Positions 43,598 through 53,054 of a stretch of 64,000 nucleotides of DNA are shown one piece after another. A program made the translations under genes and the position numbers. Each line of letters begins with the position of its first letter. Position 1 is the first letter of the stretch. Source of the DNA: Burkholderiales bacterium (GTDB lineage Bacteria; Pseudomonadota; Gammaproteobacteria; Burkholderiales; SG8-41); the NCBI GenBank assembly GCA_030684405.1, contig JAUXYA010000019.1, forward strand, positions 62,001 to 126,000, read 5' to 3'. The notes under the pieces were generated by a model. It did not search any database, was not told the origin of the DNA, and worked only from the letters and a program-made list of their open reading frames with translations.

Positions 43598-45030
43598 TTC
43601 CTGCCGAATGTGTCTTCGAAGCGAACGATATCGTCCTCGCCGAGATAGGTTCCGGACTGCACCTCGATGATTTCCAGCGGCACCTTTCCGGGATTCTGCA
43701 GGCGGTGCCGGGTTCCCAGCGGGATGTATGTCGACTGGTTCTCGGAGACCAAAAAGGATTCATCACCGCGGGTGACCTGTGCGGTGCCATGGACCACGAT
43801 CCAGTGTTCGGCCCGATGGTGATGCATCTGCAGAGACAGTGCCGCGCCCGGATTCACCACGATCCGCTTCACCTGAAAGCGGCTGCCGGCGTCAACGCTG
43901 TCGTAATAGCCCCACGGCCTGTGAATCTTGCGATGCGCATCGGCCTCGCTTCGACCCTCGAGTTTCAGTTTCGCAACAATCTGTTTGACCTGCTGCATGC
44001 AGCTCTTGTGCGCCACCAGCACGGCATCGGGGGTTTCCACGACGACCATGTCGGTCAGGCCGATGCAGGCCACCATGCGTGATTGCGAGATTGCCAGCGT
44101 GCCGCGGGTATCTATGGCCATTACGTCGCCGCGCAGCAGATTTCCGTCTCCGTCCCTGGGGCTGATCCGCCACAGCGCATCCCATGCCCCTACGTCGGAC
44201 CAACCCGCTTCGAGCGGGATCACCACTCCGGTGCCCGCGGGCAGTTTCTCCATCACCGCATAATCGATGGAATCGGCCGGACAGGCGGAAAACTCGGCCA
44301 TGCCCACACGCAGAAAATCATGGTCCACGGCACGCTGCGAAAATGCACTGCGGCAGGCCTTCAGCACGTCAGGCCGCTGTGCGCCGAGTTGTGCGATCCA
44401 TACCGAGGCCCGCATCATGAATATTCCCGAATTCCACAGATAATCTCCGGAATCGAGATATCCCTGCGCGGTCTCGATATCCGGCTTTTCCACGAATTCG
44501 ATAATCTCCCGCGCAGCACTCCCGCCGGGCAGCGCTGCGGTGCGGATGTAACCGTAACCGGATTCGGCGTGATCGGGTCGCACTCCGAAAGCGACGACCT
44601 TCCCGGCAAGGGCCTGCGCGACGCCCGCAGACACGGCAAGACGGAACCTGTCGATCGCGCCAATGAAATGGTCTGCGGGCATCACCACCAGCACAGGGTC
44701 ATCACCGCCCTCCAGTGCGAGCAAGGCCGCCAGCGTCAGCGCCGGCGCAGTATTGCGGCCTGCCGGCTCAAGGATGACCGTCGCCCGGGTATGCCCCGCC
44801 TCGTGCAGCTGTCCTGCTACTATGAAGCGCCCGCTTTCGTTGCCGACAACGATGGTTTCCAGGATCGTTTCACCGGCGCAGGAGGGTGCGCCAGACAGCC
44901 TGTTTGCGGTCGCCTGCAGCATCGTCTCATCCCCGAAAAAGGCAAGCAGCTGCTTTGGATATTGTTCCCGGGAAAGCGGCCACAAGCGCGTACCAGAGCC
45001 GCCACACAGGATGACCGGTTGCAGACTCAC
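43594..45030 (-). CDS. manC: Mannose-1-phosphate guanylyltransferase / mannose-6-phosphate isomerase
   Basis: A 478-residue bifunctional enzyme that makes GDP-mannose. The N-terminal nucleotidyltransferase starts with VILCGGSGTRLWPLSREQYPKQ (signature and activating lysine) and has VMPADHFIG and FVEKPD. The C-terminal cupin isomerase has RPWGYYDSVD and HHHRAEHWIVVHGTAQV with metal-binding histidines. The start is GTG 45030 with GAGAGGTG upstream. It is the last gene of the minus-strand nucleotide-sugar operon. Confidence 0.95.
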   Translation of the reverse strand: MSLQPVILCGGSGTRLWPLSREQYPKQLLAFFGDETMLQATANRLSGAPSCAGETILETIVVGNESGRFIVAGQLHEAGHTRATVILEPAGRNTAPALTLAALLALEGGDDPVLVVMPADHFIGAIDRFRLAVSAGVAQALAGKVVAFGVRPDHAESGYGYIRTAALPGGSAAREIIEFVEKPDIETAQGYLDSGDYLWNSGIFMMRASVWIAQLGAQRPDVLKACRSAFSQRAVDHDFLRVGMAEFSACPADSIDYAVMEKLPAGTGVVIPLEAGWSDVGAWDALWRISPRDGDGNLLRGDVMAIDTRGTLAISQSRMVACIGLTDMVVVETPDAVLVAHKSCMQQVKQIVAKLKLEGRSEADAHRKIHRPWGYYDSVDAGSRFQVKRIVVNPGAALSLQMHHHRAEHWIVVHGTAQVTRGDESFLVSENQSTYIPLGTRHRLQNPGKVPLEIIEVQSGTYLGEDDIVRFEDTFGRN

Positions 45031-45064
45031 CGGACACCTCTCAGAAAGGCCCGCAGGGCGCTCA

Positions 45065-46087
45065 TCAGGCGTTCTCCGCGGCCCAACGCTGCCAGCGCCA
45101 GGTATCCGCGCACATGGCTTCGATACCCAACTGGGCCCGCCACCCCAGCGTCGTCAGGGCAACTGAGGGATCGGCAACATATTCCGCTATGTCGCCCTCA
45201 CGTCGCGCCACCACGCGGCAAGGGACAGGGCGGCCGCTGGCCTCGGCAAACGCGCGGACCATCTCCATTACACTGTGGCCGCGACCGGTACCCAGGTTCA
45301 CGGCAAGCAGGCCGCCATCCGCTTCCAGCACATCCAATGCGGCAAGATGGCCGCGCGCAAGGTCGGTGACATGGACATAATCACGCACTCCGCTGCCGTC
45401 CGCAGTCGGATAATCATTGCCGTACACCTGCAGCTCCTTGAGCCTGCCGATCGCCACCTGGGCGATATACGGCATCAGGTTGTTAGGCGTCCCGCTGGGG
45501 TCTTCGCCGATCAACCCGGAAGGGTGAGCGCCCACGGGATTGAAGTAACGCAACAGTGCAACGCGCCATTCGGGATCCGCCGCCGCCAGATCACGAAGAA
45601 TGAGCTCGACCATCATTTTTGAGCGGCCGTAGGGATTGACGGGGGACAATGGCAAGTCCTCCCGAAATCTTACAAATGGCGGCTCGCCGTAGACGGTAGC
45701 CGACGACGAAAACACGATGGTTTTGATTCCGGCTTCCGCCATGCATTCGAGCAGGACGATGCTGCCCGAGACATTGTTGTCGTAATACTCAAGCGGGCGT
45801 GCAACCGACTCGCCGACGGCCTTCAGTCCGGAAAAATGGACGACTGCGCTGAAGCGCATTTCGCGCATCAGGTCGCGCAGTCCACCGCGATCGCGGACAT
45901 CGAGCTGCGCGAACCCGGGCCGCCGTCCGGATATGCGCTCGATGCGGTCCAGCACCGATGCCTTGCTGTTGCGCAGATTGTCGATGACAAACACCTCGCG
46001 GTCCGCCGCAAGCAACTCGACAACAGCATGGGATCCCACATAACCGGTGCCTCCGGTGACCAGGATCGCCGGTCGGGTCGTGTTCAT
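45065..46087 (-). CDS. galE: UDP-glucose 4-epimerase
   Basis: A 340-residue short-chain dehydrogenase-type epimerase. NAD-binding VTGGTGYVGSHAVVELL is at the N-terminus, FSSSATVYG carries the catalytic serine/threonine region, and NPYGRSKMMVE the YxxxK pair. It interconverts UDP-glucose and UDP-galactose. The ATG at 46087 is chosen for the clean N-terminus; the longer frame overlaps the previous gene. The gap to manC is 34 bp and to the nucleotidyltransferase gene 31 bp. Confidence 0.93.
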   Translation of the reverse strand: MNTTRPAILVTGGTGYVGSHAVVELLAADREVFVIDNLRNSKASVLDRIERISGRRPGFAQLDVRDRGGLRDLMREMRFSAVVHFSGLKAVGESVARPLEYYDNNVSGSIVLLECMAEAGIKTIVFSSSATVYGEPPFVRFREDLPLSPVNPYGRSKMMVELILRDLAAADPEWRVALLRYFNPVGAHPSGLIGEDPSGTPNNLMPYIAQVAIGRLKELQVYGNDYPTADGSGVRDYVHVTDLARGHLAALDVLEADGGLLAVNLGTGRGHSVMEMVRAFAEASGRPVPCRVVARREGDIAEYVADPSVALTTLGWRAQLGIEAMCADTWRWQRWAAENA

Positions 46088-46118
46088 CACGCGCCGATCC
46101 GGCAAATGCAAGAAGCAG

Positions 46119-47297
46119 TCACAGCTGAGCTGCGACAGAGGCGGTGGCCCGCGCGGCCTCCGCCGCTTCCCCGGCGACCAGCGTGGGCACGGGAACACCA
46201 GCGCGCGCATCACGCCAGGTCTGGCGACCGCTTGCCTCCGCCACATGCACGGAATTGCCGTCACGATCAGCCGCATAGTTTCCGCATACGATCATGTCAT
46301 CAAACTCGCTTGCGGGCTGTACGCAGGTGTAGTCAAACAACACACTGCGCGAAAGCCGGCTGCCGGCGCACACGCGGCTGCCATTACCGATCCAGGTCGG
46401 CCCGATAATAGTCACCCCGGACTCGATTTCGCAGCCCGATCCGATATAGACCGGTCCGCGAATGGTGGTTCCGTTCCAGTCTATGCGCGTGTTAAGTCCG
46501 GCCCAGACCCCTCTGCGGATCTGTTGTCCAGGCATGGTGAATTCCGCCATACCGCCCTGCATCACTCGCTGTAGTGCCGACCAGTAATCAGACACCTTGC
46601 CGATGTCAATCCAGCTGAAGTCCCGCTTCTGCGCGAAAAACGGCAGACCGCGCTTCACCAGCAGCGGAAACAGTTCTGAGCCGATGTCGAACGATTGCCC
46701 TGACGGAATCTGCTCCAGCACCGAAGGCTCGAACAAATAAATGCCGGTGCTCGCCCAGCGCGACAGCGCAGCCGTTGGCGCGGGTTTTTCCTGGAAGGAA
46801 TTGATGCGGCCGTTGCTGTCGGTCACCACAATGCCGTAATCGGAGACCTGCTCCGGCCGGACCGCCTTGACGATCAGGCTGGCATCGGCGCCGTTACGGT
46901 GGTGTTCCGCCAGCGCAGCATGCAGGTCGAGATCGACAATCGCATCGCCGCAGAGCACCAGGGTCGTATCATCGAAAAATCCGCTGAAATCCTGGATCTT
47001 CTTCAGCCCGCCGGCAGACCCCACAGGCTGCGGTACGATGACCCCGTCCACCATCGTTCCCTCGAACGAATAACCGATCTGCACGCCAAAGCGCCGACCG
47101 TCTCCGAAATACTGCTCGATTTTCTCGTGCAGGTAGCTGACGTTGATCATGATTTCCCGTACGTCGTAACGTGCCAGGTATTCGATCAGATACTCCAGCA
47201 CCGGCTTGCCCAGTATCGGTATCATCGGTTTCGGCAGTTCGTAGGTGAGCGGACGCACCCGGGTGCCTTTTCCGGCCGCGAGAATCATCGCTTTCAT
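46119..47297 (-). CDS. Sugar-phosphate nucleotidyltransferase with hexapeptide domain
   Basis: A 392-residue enzyme. The N-terminal catalytic part has MILAAGKGTRVRPLTYELPKPMIPI, LVLCGDAIVDLDL and SFQEKPAP. The C-terminal third is a left-handed beta-helix (hexapeptide) region with GPVYIGSGCEIESGVTIIGPTWIG. This layout is shared by mannose-1-phosphate guanylyltransferases and glucose-1-phosphate thymidylyl/uridylyltransferases of the GlmU/GDP-mannose pyrophosphorylase type. Which nucleotide and sugar it uses cannot be decided by eye. GGGGAGA precedes the ATG. It lies between rmlD and galE. Confidence 0.85.
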   Translation of the reverse strand: MKAMILAAGKGTRVRPLTYELPKPMIPILGKPVLEYLIEYLARYDVREIMINVSYLHEKIEQYFGDGRRFGVQIGYSFEGTMVDGVIVPQPVGSAGGLKKIQDFSGFFDDTTLVLCGDAIVDLDLHAALAEHHRNGADASLIVKAVRPEQVSDYGIVVTDSNGRINSFQEKPAPTAALSRWASTGIYLFEPSVLEQIPSGQSFDIGSELFPLLVKRGLPFFAQKRDFSWIDIGKVSDYWSALQRVMQGGMAEFTMPGQQIRRGVWAGLNTRIDWNGTTIRGPVYIGSGCEIESGVTIIGPTWIGNGSRVCAGSRLSRSVLFDYTCVQPASEFDDMIVCGNYAADRDGNSVHVAEASGRQTWRDARAGVPVPTLVAGEAAEAARATASVAAQL

Positions 47298-47348
47298 CGC
47301 ATGTCTCCCCGCCTGTTTTTTCCCACCGCCATACGCCGGGATTGATGT

Positions 47349-48317
47349 TCAGCCACGGGCGGCGATCCATGCGGGATTCAGGGTTCCGACGCGGGCAGCA
47401 CGGGCGCCGCCGGCGAGGAGTTCCGCCAGGCACAGCTGCATGCCGACATGCCAATGCTGCCTGCGCAGGCCGTAACGCTGCGCAAGTCTCGCGCAGTTCA
47501 GCCGCGAGTTCGCCGGCCTTGGCGCCGGCAAGGGATAATCAGCCGTGGTGATGGGCAAGACATCCCGGCAGGGCGGAGCTGCCGAAGAGACACCGGGCGC
47601 GGGAGGCGCACTTGCCGCAGCAACAATGGCGCTGGCAAAACCATGCCAGCTCGTTGCACCGGCAGCGGTCAGATGAAACAACCCGCTCTCGAAACAATTC
47701 AAGCGTCGACGGGCGATGTCCTGGCGCAGGATCATGGCTGTGGATTCCGCAACAAGGCGGGCGGAAGTTGGTGCACCAAACTGATCCGCGACCACGCGAA
47801 TTTGAGTGCCTTCTGCGGCAAGGCGCAGCATGGTGCGCAGGAAATTCCTGCCGTGCGCCGCATAAATCCAACTGGTCCTGAGGATCAGGTAATCGCCTCC
47901 GGCCTGTTGCACCGCACGTTCTCCGGCCAGCTTGCTGCGGCCATAGGCGCTCAGGGGATTCACCGGATCATGCTCGACATACGCGCCTTCCTTGCGGCCG
48001 TCGAATACGTAGTCGGATGAATAATGCACATACAAAGCGCCCTGGCGACGCGCCTCTTCCGCCATGACTCCCGGAGCCTCCGCGTTAACCCGCATGGCAA
48101 CTTTCTGCTCTGTCTCGGCCTTGTCCACGGCCGTATAGGCAGCTGCATTGATGACGATTGTCGGACGCACGACGTTCATGACGTTGAGCAGGCCCCGCGG
48201 CTGCGTCAGGTCGCATTGCGTACGATCGACAATATGAAGATCGCCGAGTGGCGGCAACACACGCACCAGTTCGCGGCCGATCTGTCCGGTACTGCCGAAG
48301 AGCAGTATCTTGCTCAT
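47349..48317 (-). CDS. rmlD: dTDP-4-dehydrorhamnose reductase
   Basis: A 322-residue SDR enzyme for the last step to dTDP-L-rhamnose. It has LLFGSTGQIGRELVRVL, INAAAYTAVDKAE, SSDYVFDG and the YGRSKLAGE active-site pair. The start at 48317 overlaps the rmlC stop by 4 bp (ATGA). The C-terminus is somewhat longer than average (LLAGGARAARVGTLNP...). It is part of the rmlBACD order. Confidence 0.94.
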   Translation of the reverse strand: MSKILLFGSTGQIGRELVRVLPPLGDLHIVDRTQCDLTQPRGLLNVMNVVRPTIVINAAAYTAVDKAETEQKVAMRVNAEAPGVMAEEARRQGALYVHYSSDYVFDGRKEGAYVEHDPVNPLSAYGRSKLAGERAVQQAGGDYLILRTSWIYAAHGRNFLRTMLRLAAEGTQIRVVADQFGAPTSARLVAESTAMILRQDIARRRLNCFESGLFHLTAAGATSWHGFASAIVAAASAPPAPGVSSAAPPCRDVLPITTADYPLPAPRPANSRLNCARLAQRYGLRRQHWHVGMQLCLAELLAGGARAARVGTLNPAWIAARG

Positions 48318-48859
48318 GCGAACACCTCCGCGGCGCCCAGTGCCAGCCCCTGCGCATCCTTGGCCGACAACAGCGGAGCACCCTGCAACGGCCAGTCGAT
48401 CGCCAGCTGCGGGTCGTCCCAACGGATACAGCGCTCGTGCTCAGGGGCCCAGTAATCCGTTGTTTTATATAGAAATTCCGCCATTTCCGAGAGCACCAGA
48501 AAGCCATGCGCATACCCCGGCGGCACCCACAGGTGCCGCTTGTTTTCAGCCGACAGCTGCACGCCGGTCCAGCGGCCGAAATCCGGCGACGAACGACGCA
48601 AGTCAACGACAACATCGAACACCTCGCCCGCGATCACGCGCACCAGCTTCCCCTGAGGTTGGCGGATCTGGTAATGCAGACCGCGCAGCACGCCCTTGAC
48701 GGACCGCGAATGGTTGTCCTGCACAAATTCAGCCCGGGCGCCCGTGAGTTGTTCGAAACGCCGGGCGTTGTAACTTTCGAAAAAAAATCCGCGCTCGTCG
48801 CCGAACACCTTGGGCTCGATGACCGCCGCACGGGGAAGACCCAATTCAGCAATATCCAT
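48314..48859 (-). CDS. rmlC: dTDP-4-dehydrorhamnose 3,5-epimerase
   Basis: A 181-residue cupin enzyme. It has VIEPKVFGDERGFFFESYNARRF, then FVQDNHSRSVKGVLRGLHYQ with the catalytic histidine, and WVPPGYAHGFLVLSE. It converts dTDP-4-keto-6-deoxyglucose to the L-lyxo epimer. One base separates its start from the rmlA stop codon and its own stop overlaps rmlD by 4 bp. Confidence 0.96.
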   Translation of the reverse strand: MDIAELGLPRAAVIEPKVFGDERGFFFESYNARRFEQLTGARAEFVQDNHSRSVKGVLRGLHYQIRQPQGKLVRVIAGEVFDVVVDLRRSSPDFGRWTGVQLSAENKRHLWVPPGYAHGFLVLSEMAEFLYKTTDYWAPEHERCIRWDDPQLAIDWPLQGAPLLSAKDAQGLALGAAEVFA

Positions 48860-48860
48860 T

Positions 48861-49745
48861 TCAGAACACCTTTTCGCGGGTCAAGCCCATCAGGTAACGG
48901 CCATAACCGTTTTTGGCGAGCGGTTGCGCCAGGGACAGAAGCGCGTCGTTGTCGATCCAGCCGCTGCGCCATGCAATTTCTTCCGGACAGCACACCTTGA
49001 GTCCCTGCCGCTTCTCGATGGTTGAAATGAACAGCGAAGCGTCGATCAGCGACTCGTGGGTTCCGGTGTCTAGCCAGGCATGGCCACGCCCCATCACCAT
49101 CACGTCGAGCTCGCCGCGTTCGAGATAACAACGATTGACATCGGTGATTTCAAGCTCGCCGCGGTGTGAAGGCTTGAGTCCGGCGGCGATATCGAGAACC
49201 TGCGGGTCGTAAAAGTACAGACCGGTGACCGCATAACGCGATTTGGGATGTTCGGGTTTCTCTTCGAGACTGACCGCCTTGCCGTCAGCGTCGAACTCGA
49301 CCACGCCGTAACGCTCGGGATCCGCCACCGGGTATGCAAATACCGTCGCGCCTTCAAGGCGGGAGGATGCGGCGCGCAGGTCATTGGCGAATTCATGCCC
49401 GTAAAAGATGTTGTCACCCAGCACCAGCGCCGAATGACGGTCACCGACAAAATCCCGGCCTATGACATAGGCCTGCGCCAGTCCGTCCGGGCTCGGCTGC
49501 ACCGCATACTGCAGGCTGAGGCCCCATTGACTGCCGCTGCCCAGCAGCTGCTGGAATCGCGGCGTATCCTGCGGCGTCGATATGATCAGGACGTCCCGGA
49601 TTCCGGCAAGCATCAGCGTCGCCAGCGGATAATAGATCATCGGTTTATCGTGGATCGGCAGCAGTTGCTTGGATACCGCGATGGTGACGGGATACAACCG
49701 TGTGCCCGACCCTCCGGCCAGGATGATGCCGGCGCGTTCACTCAT
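48861..49745 (-). CDS. rmlA: Glucose-1-phosphate thymidylyltransferase
   Basis: A 294-residue enzyme. [22 protein letters not shown] is the nucleotide-binding signature, with [27 protein letters not shown] and the C-terminal RSGWID...YL pattern of RmlA. It makes dTDP-glucose. The start at 49745 overlaps the rmlB stop by 4 bp; the longer frame upstream is inside rmlB. Confidence 0.96.
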   Translation of the reverse strand: MSERAGIILAGGSGTRLYPVTIAVSKQLLPIHDKPMIYYPLATLMLAGIRDVLIISTPQDTPRFQQLLGSGSQWGLSLQYAVQPSPDGLAQAYVIGRDFVGDRHSALVLGDNIFYGHEFANDLRAASSRLEGATVFAYPVADPERYGVVEFDADGKAVSLEEKPEHPKSRYAVTGLYFYDPQVLDIAAGLKPSHRGELEITDVNRCYLERGELDVMVMGRGHAWLDTGTHESLIDASLFISTIEKRQGLKVCCPEEIAWRSGWIDNDALLSLAQPLAKNGYGRYLMGLTREKVF

Positions 49746-50806
49746 CCCCTCGCCTCGTAATTGCGGGTGATCCAGTGCTGGTAGGCCCCGCTTTGCACGT
49801 TGTCCGTCCATTCCCGGTTCGCCAGATACCAATCGACGGTCTTGCGCAGGCCGCTCGCGAAGGATTCCACCGCGCTCCAGGCCAGCGCATACTCGGCCTT
49901 GCCGGGATCGATCGCATAGCGGCGATCATGTCCGGGCCGGTCCTTCACAAATGTGATCAGCCTTGAATAGGGTCCGGCGCGGTCGGGATGCAGTTCATCC
50001 AGCAATTCACAAACACCCTTGACGACCTCCAGCGCAGAGACTTCGTTGCGACCGCCAATGTTGTAAACCTCTCCCGGCACACCGCCTTCAAGCACGGCCT
50101 GCAGTGCCGAGCAGTGATCGCCGACGTAGAGCCAGTCGCGCACGCTCATCCCGTCGCCATAGACCGGCAATGGCTTCCCGCAGAGTGCGTTCGTAATGGC
50201 GAGCGGGATCAGTTTCTCCGGAAACTGCCGTGGACCGTAATTGTTCGAGCAGTTGCTGACGAGGACCGGCAGACCATAGGTGTGATGCCACGCGCGGACC
50301 AGGTGATCGGCCGCGGCCTTGGATGCCGAGTACGGGCTGTTCGGCCGATAACAAGAATTTTCGGTAAATGCCGGGTCGTCATGTTCGAGCGAGCCGTAAA
50401 CTTCGTCGGTCGAGACGTTGAGGAAGCGGAAATCGTCCCTGTCGGCGCCGCTCAGGCCGCTCCAGTAAGAGCGCGCCGCTTCGAGCAATGTGAAAGTGCC
50501 GAAGACATTGGTCTGGATAAAGGCGTCGGGACCGTGAATTGACCGGTCAACATGGGACTCTGCCGCGAAGTGCACGACGGCCCGAGGCGCGTACCTGCGC
50601 AGCAGGCGATCGACCAGTTTGCGATCCTTGATGTCGCCGCAGACAAAGTCGTATCGTGCATCGCCTTGCAGGGAGGCCAGATTATCCGCGTTCCCGGCGT
50701 AAGTCAGTGCATCGAGATTGACTACCGCCTCATCGCCCCTGCGCATCCATTCGAGAATAAAGTTGGCGCCGATGAAACCCGCACCCCCGGTAACCAATAT
50801 CGTCAT
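49742..50806 (-). CDS. rmlB: dTDP-glucose 4,6-dehydratase
   Basis: A 354-residue SDR enzyme. NAD motif [22 protein letters not shown] with the catalytic Thr-Asp-Glu, and [11 protein letters not shown] with the Tyr-Lys pair are present. It is the first gene of the minus-strand sugar operon, followed by rmlA, rmlC, rmlD, the nucleotidyltransferase, galE and manC with very small gaps. The region upstream (to 51120) is shared with the plus-strand exosortase-associated operon and holds a regulatory palindrome 118 bp from this start. Confidence 0.96.
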   Translation of the reverse strand: MTILVTGGAGFIGANFILEWMRRGDEAVVNLDALTYAGNADNLASLQGDARYDFVCGDIKDRKLVDRLLRRYAPRAVVHFAAESHVDRSIHGPDAFIQTNVFGTFTLLEAARSYWSGLSGADRDDFRFLNVSTDEVYGSLEHDDPAFTENSCYRPNSPYSASKAAADHLVRAWHHTYGLPVLVSNCSNNYGPRQFPEKLIPLAITNALCGKPLPVYGDGMSVRDWLYVGDHCSALQAVLEGGVPGEVYNIGGRNEVSALEVVKGVCELLDELHPDRAGPYSRLITFVKDRPGHDRRYAIDPGKAEYALAWSAVESFASGLRKTVDWYLANREWTDNVQSGAYQHWITRNYEARG

Positions 50807-51120
50807 GCATCAATCCTAGAGTTAGATTCAGTCGCCATGACCGGCGCCCGGCTGCCAGCTGCGCCGCAGAAAACAACGCAACACTTGATCTGCGCGGATT
50901 GTCGTGGTGCGACCCCGAAGTTTCTGTTCGCTATCGCACATACGTCAAAGGCGAACCTCCCGTACTTTCGCCGCTCCCAGCTTCAAGCTCATCCACTCCT
51001 CAAACCGGCGCCTTGCAGCCAGAAAGCTGTTACCCAACCATGTCCACGAAGCAGATGTCCGGCATGTCCCCTGCGAACGCCGGCCTTGCCACCCGATCCA
51101 GCCTGCTCCGGGGATAGCTC
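50807..51120. other. Divergent promoter region, rml and eps operons
   Basis: A 314-bp gap without a gene, between the starts of rmlB (minus) and the CPBP protease gene (plus). It holds the palindrome at 50925-50940. No clear -35/-10 pair stands out. A short open frame on the plus strand (from 50899) is not gene-like. Confidence 0.6.
50925..50940. promoter_or_regulatory. Palindrome TGTTCG-CTAT-CGCACA between rmlB and the eps operon
   Basis: A perfect match to TGTNCG-N4-CGNACA, with the same CTAT core as the copies at 34368 and 53325. It is located 118 bp from rmlB and 180 bp from the CPBP gene, so one bound protein could influence both directions. Confidence 0.7.
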
Positions 51121-51819
51121 ATGGAGCACGCTCTCGTATCGGCCAGGCCGGTGAACCAAGCTGCCGTCCGGATCATTCCCTTTGCCACCTTCATTGCTTT
51201 CATCATCCTGGGCTCCGCGGCGGGCGATTGGCTGCAGTCGCTAGGTCTCGACACGCGCTGGCTTTACGCCGCGCGGGCAGTTACTGTCGGCTGCCTGTTG
51301 CTGTTCTTCTGGCGCCATTTCAAGGAACTGCATGATTTCACCGGCATCAGCGGCCTGCAGATCATTTCTGCCACGGCCGCCGGCATCGTGGTGTTTGTGC
51401 TGTGGATCAACCTCGACCAGCCCTGGGCAAGTACGGGACAACCTGCAGCATTCAATCCTGTACAACCGGAGGGCGCCGAACTCGACTGGGTTCTGGTATT
51501 CTTCCGGCTGCTCGGCATGGTCATTGTGGTTCCGATCATGGAGGAACTGTTCTGGAGGTCGTATTTGCTGCGCCGGGTGGACGCACAGGATTTCCTGGCA
51601 CGCAGTCCAGCACGAGCCAGCGTCTACGCGATCCTGATCAGTTCAGCCCTGTTCGCATCCGAGCACAACCAGTGGCTGGCCGGCCTGCTGGCCGGTCTGG
51701 TGTATACCGTCATCTACATGCGCACCCGCAATCTATGGCTTCCGGTCATCAGTCATGCTGTAACCAATGCCCTGCTGGGCTGGTGGATACTCGCAACCGG
51801 CCAGTGGCATTTCTGGTGA
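51121..51819 (+). CDS. Exosortase-associated CPBP (CAAX-like) intramembrane protease
   Basis: A 232-residue membrane protein with about seven helices. The CPBP motifs are visible: Glu141-Glu142 with Arg146 (MEELFWRSYLLR), His182 (ASEHNQWLAG) and His212/Asn216 (SHAVTNALLG). Proteins of this kind accompany exosortases and PEP-CTERM loci, though their substrate is unproven. GGGGA lies 7 bases before the ATG. Its stop overlaps the epsL start by 4 bases (GTGA). Confidence 0.87.
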   Translation: MEHALVSARPVNQAAVRIIPFATFIAFIILGSAAGDWLQSLGLDTRWLYAARAVTVGCLLLFFWRHFKELHDFTGISGLQIISATAAGIVVFVLWINLDQPWASTGQPAAFNPVQPEGAELDWVLVFFRLLGMVIVVPIMEELFWRSYLLRRVDAQDFLARSPARASVYAILISSALFASEHNQWLAGLLAGLVYTVIYMRTRNLWLPVISHAVTNALLGWWILATGQWHFW

Positions 51820-53054
51820 GTTCCCGGGACTCGATCCCGGTGGCCGCCTGCCGGCGAGCCATGGCGGTCGCGTGCATTGCAGCGATCGCAGCAATGCCGC
51901 CTGCCGCAATGGCGCAATCAGGCGGCGGATCAACGGAGGCTACCGGCGACGCCATCGATGTGGTGGTAGGTACTGATATCAGCCACGATTCAAATCTTTT
52001 CCGTCAGCCGTCTTCCGCACAGCGAACGTCCGACACGATCACTGCCTCGTTCATCGGACTGCGACTCGACAAGCAGTACTCCCTGCAGCGATTCCAGTTC
52101 GACATCACTCAATCCGCACTGCGTTACGCGCGCACCTCTTACCTCAACTTCAACGCCCTGGACTATCGGGGTGCATGGATATGGCAGATCGGTTCACGGG
52201 TTTCGGGCACGATCGGCGCCGACCGCAGGGAATCCCTGGTGCCGTTCGAGGATGTCCGCAATCCCGGAAACCCCACGCGCAACATCCGTGTAGGCGAAAA
52301 CCGGTTCTTCAACCTTGATGCGCGCGCCTTCGCCGACTGGCACCTGCTGCTGGGCGTCTCCGAATCATCGCAAACCAGCGAACGGGCCATCGAAATCCAG
52401 CCGGACTTCGACGCAACATCGCGCGAGGCCGGAATCAGGTATGCCCCTCCTTCAGGCAATTCGATTGCGGTTGTCCAGCGATCAACATCCGGCGACTACG
52501 TGAATCAGAGCAGCAGCCTCGTTCTGGGCACTGGTTACAAGCAGGATGAGACTGAGCTGAAAGTTCAATGGACGCCTACCGGCAAGTCAAGCCTGAATGG
52601 TCGGCTCACGCGCTTGAGCCGCTCGCATGAGCGCGCGGGCCAGCGCGACTTCTCGGGAACGGCCGCCGAGCTCATTTATTCCTGGGCGACGACCGGAAAA
52701 CTGGATATGAAATTCATCGCGAAGCGCGATATCGCCCCTTATCAGGACCCTTCCGGCAGTTTCGTGGTCAACAACACGCTCTCCGTTTTGCCCACCTGGA
52801 AAATTACTGAAAAAACTGTCGCCCGCCTGCTCGCCGCGCAGACCACCTCAAAATTTTCCGGCTACGCCACCGGACCGGCGGTTGGCCCCGCCCGCAGCGA
52901 AACCCTTCGTCTCGTCGAACTGGGTGTCGACTGGTCGCCTGTCAGCCGCATGGTCATCGGCGCCAGCGTGCTGCGCCAGGCCAGGGATTCCAATATCCCG
53001 GCCTTCGCGTTTGAAAACACCATCCTAAGAATCACTGCCGCATACCGTTTCTGA
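51816..53054 (+). CDS. epsL: Outer-membrane beta-barrel EpsL
   Basis: About 412 residues from a GTG at 51816 that overlaps the previous stop (GTGA); an ATG at 51861 is an alternative. The signal peptide runs MAVACIAAIAAMPPAAMAQS. The rest alternates polar and aromatic strands typical of a large beta-barrel: VVVGTDISHDSNLFRQPSS, FQFDITQSALRYA, a repeated strand-turn layout and a final aromatic residue (TAAYRF). This is the XrtB-linked EpsL type, thought to help polysaccharide leave through the outer membrane. Confidence 0.85.
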   Translation: MSSRDSIPVAACRRAMAVACIAAIAAMPPAAMAQSGGGSTEATGDAIDVVVGTDISHDSNLFRQPSSAQRTSDTITASFIGLRLDKQYSLQRFQFDITQSALRYARTSYLNFNALDYRGAWIWQIGSRVSGTIGADRRESLVPFEDVRNPGNPTRNIRVGENRFFNLDARAFADWHLLLGVSESSQTSERAIEIQPDFDATSREAGIRYAPPSGNSIAVVQRSTSGDYVNQSSSLVLGTGYKQDETELKVQWTPTGKSSLNGRLTRLSRSHERAGQRDFSGTAAELIYSWATTGKLDMKFIAKRDIAPYQDPSGSFVVNNTLSVLPTWKITEKTVARLLAAQTTSKFSGYATGPAVGPARSETLRLVELGVDWSPVSRMVIGASVLRQARDSNIPAFAFENTILRITAAYRF

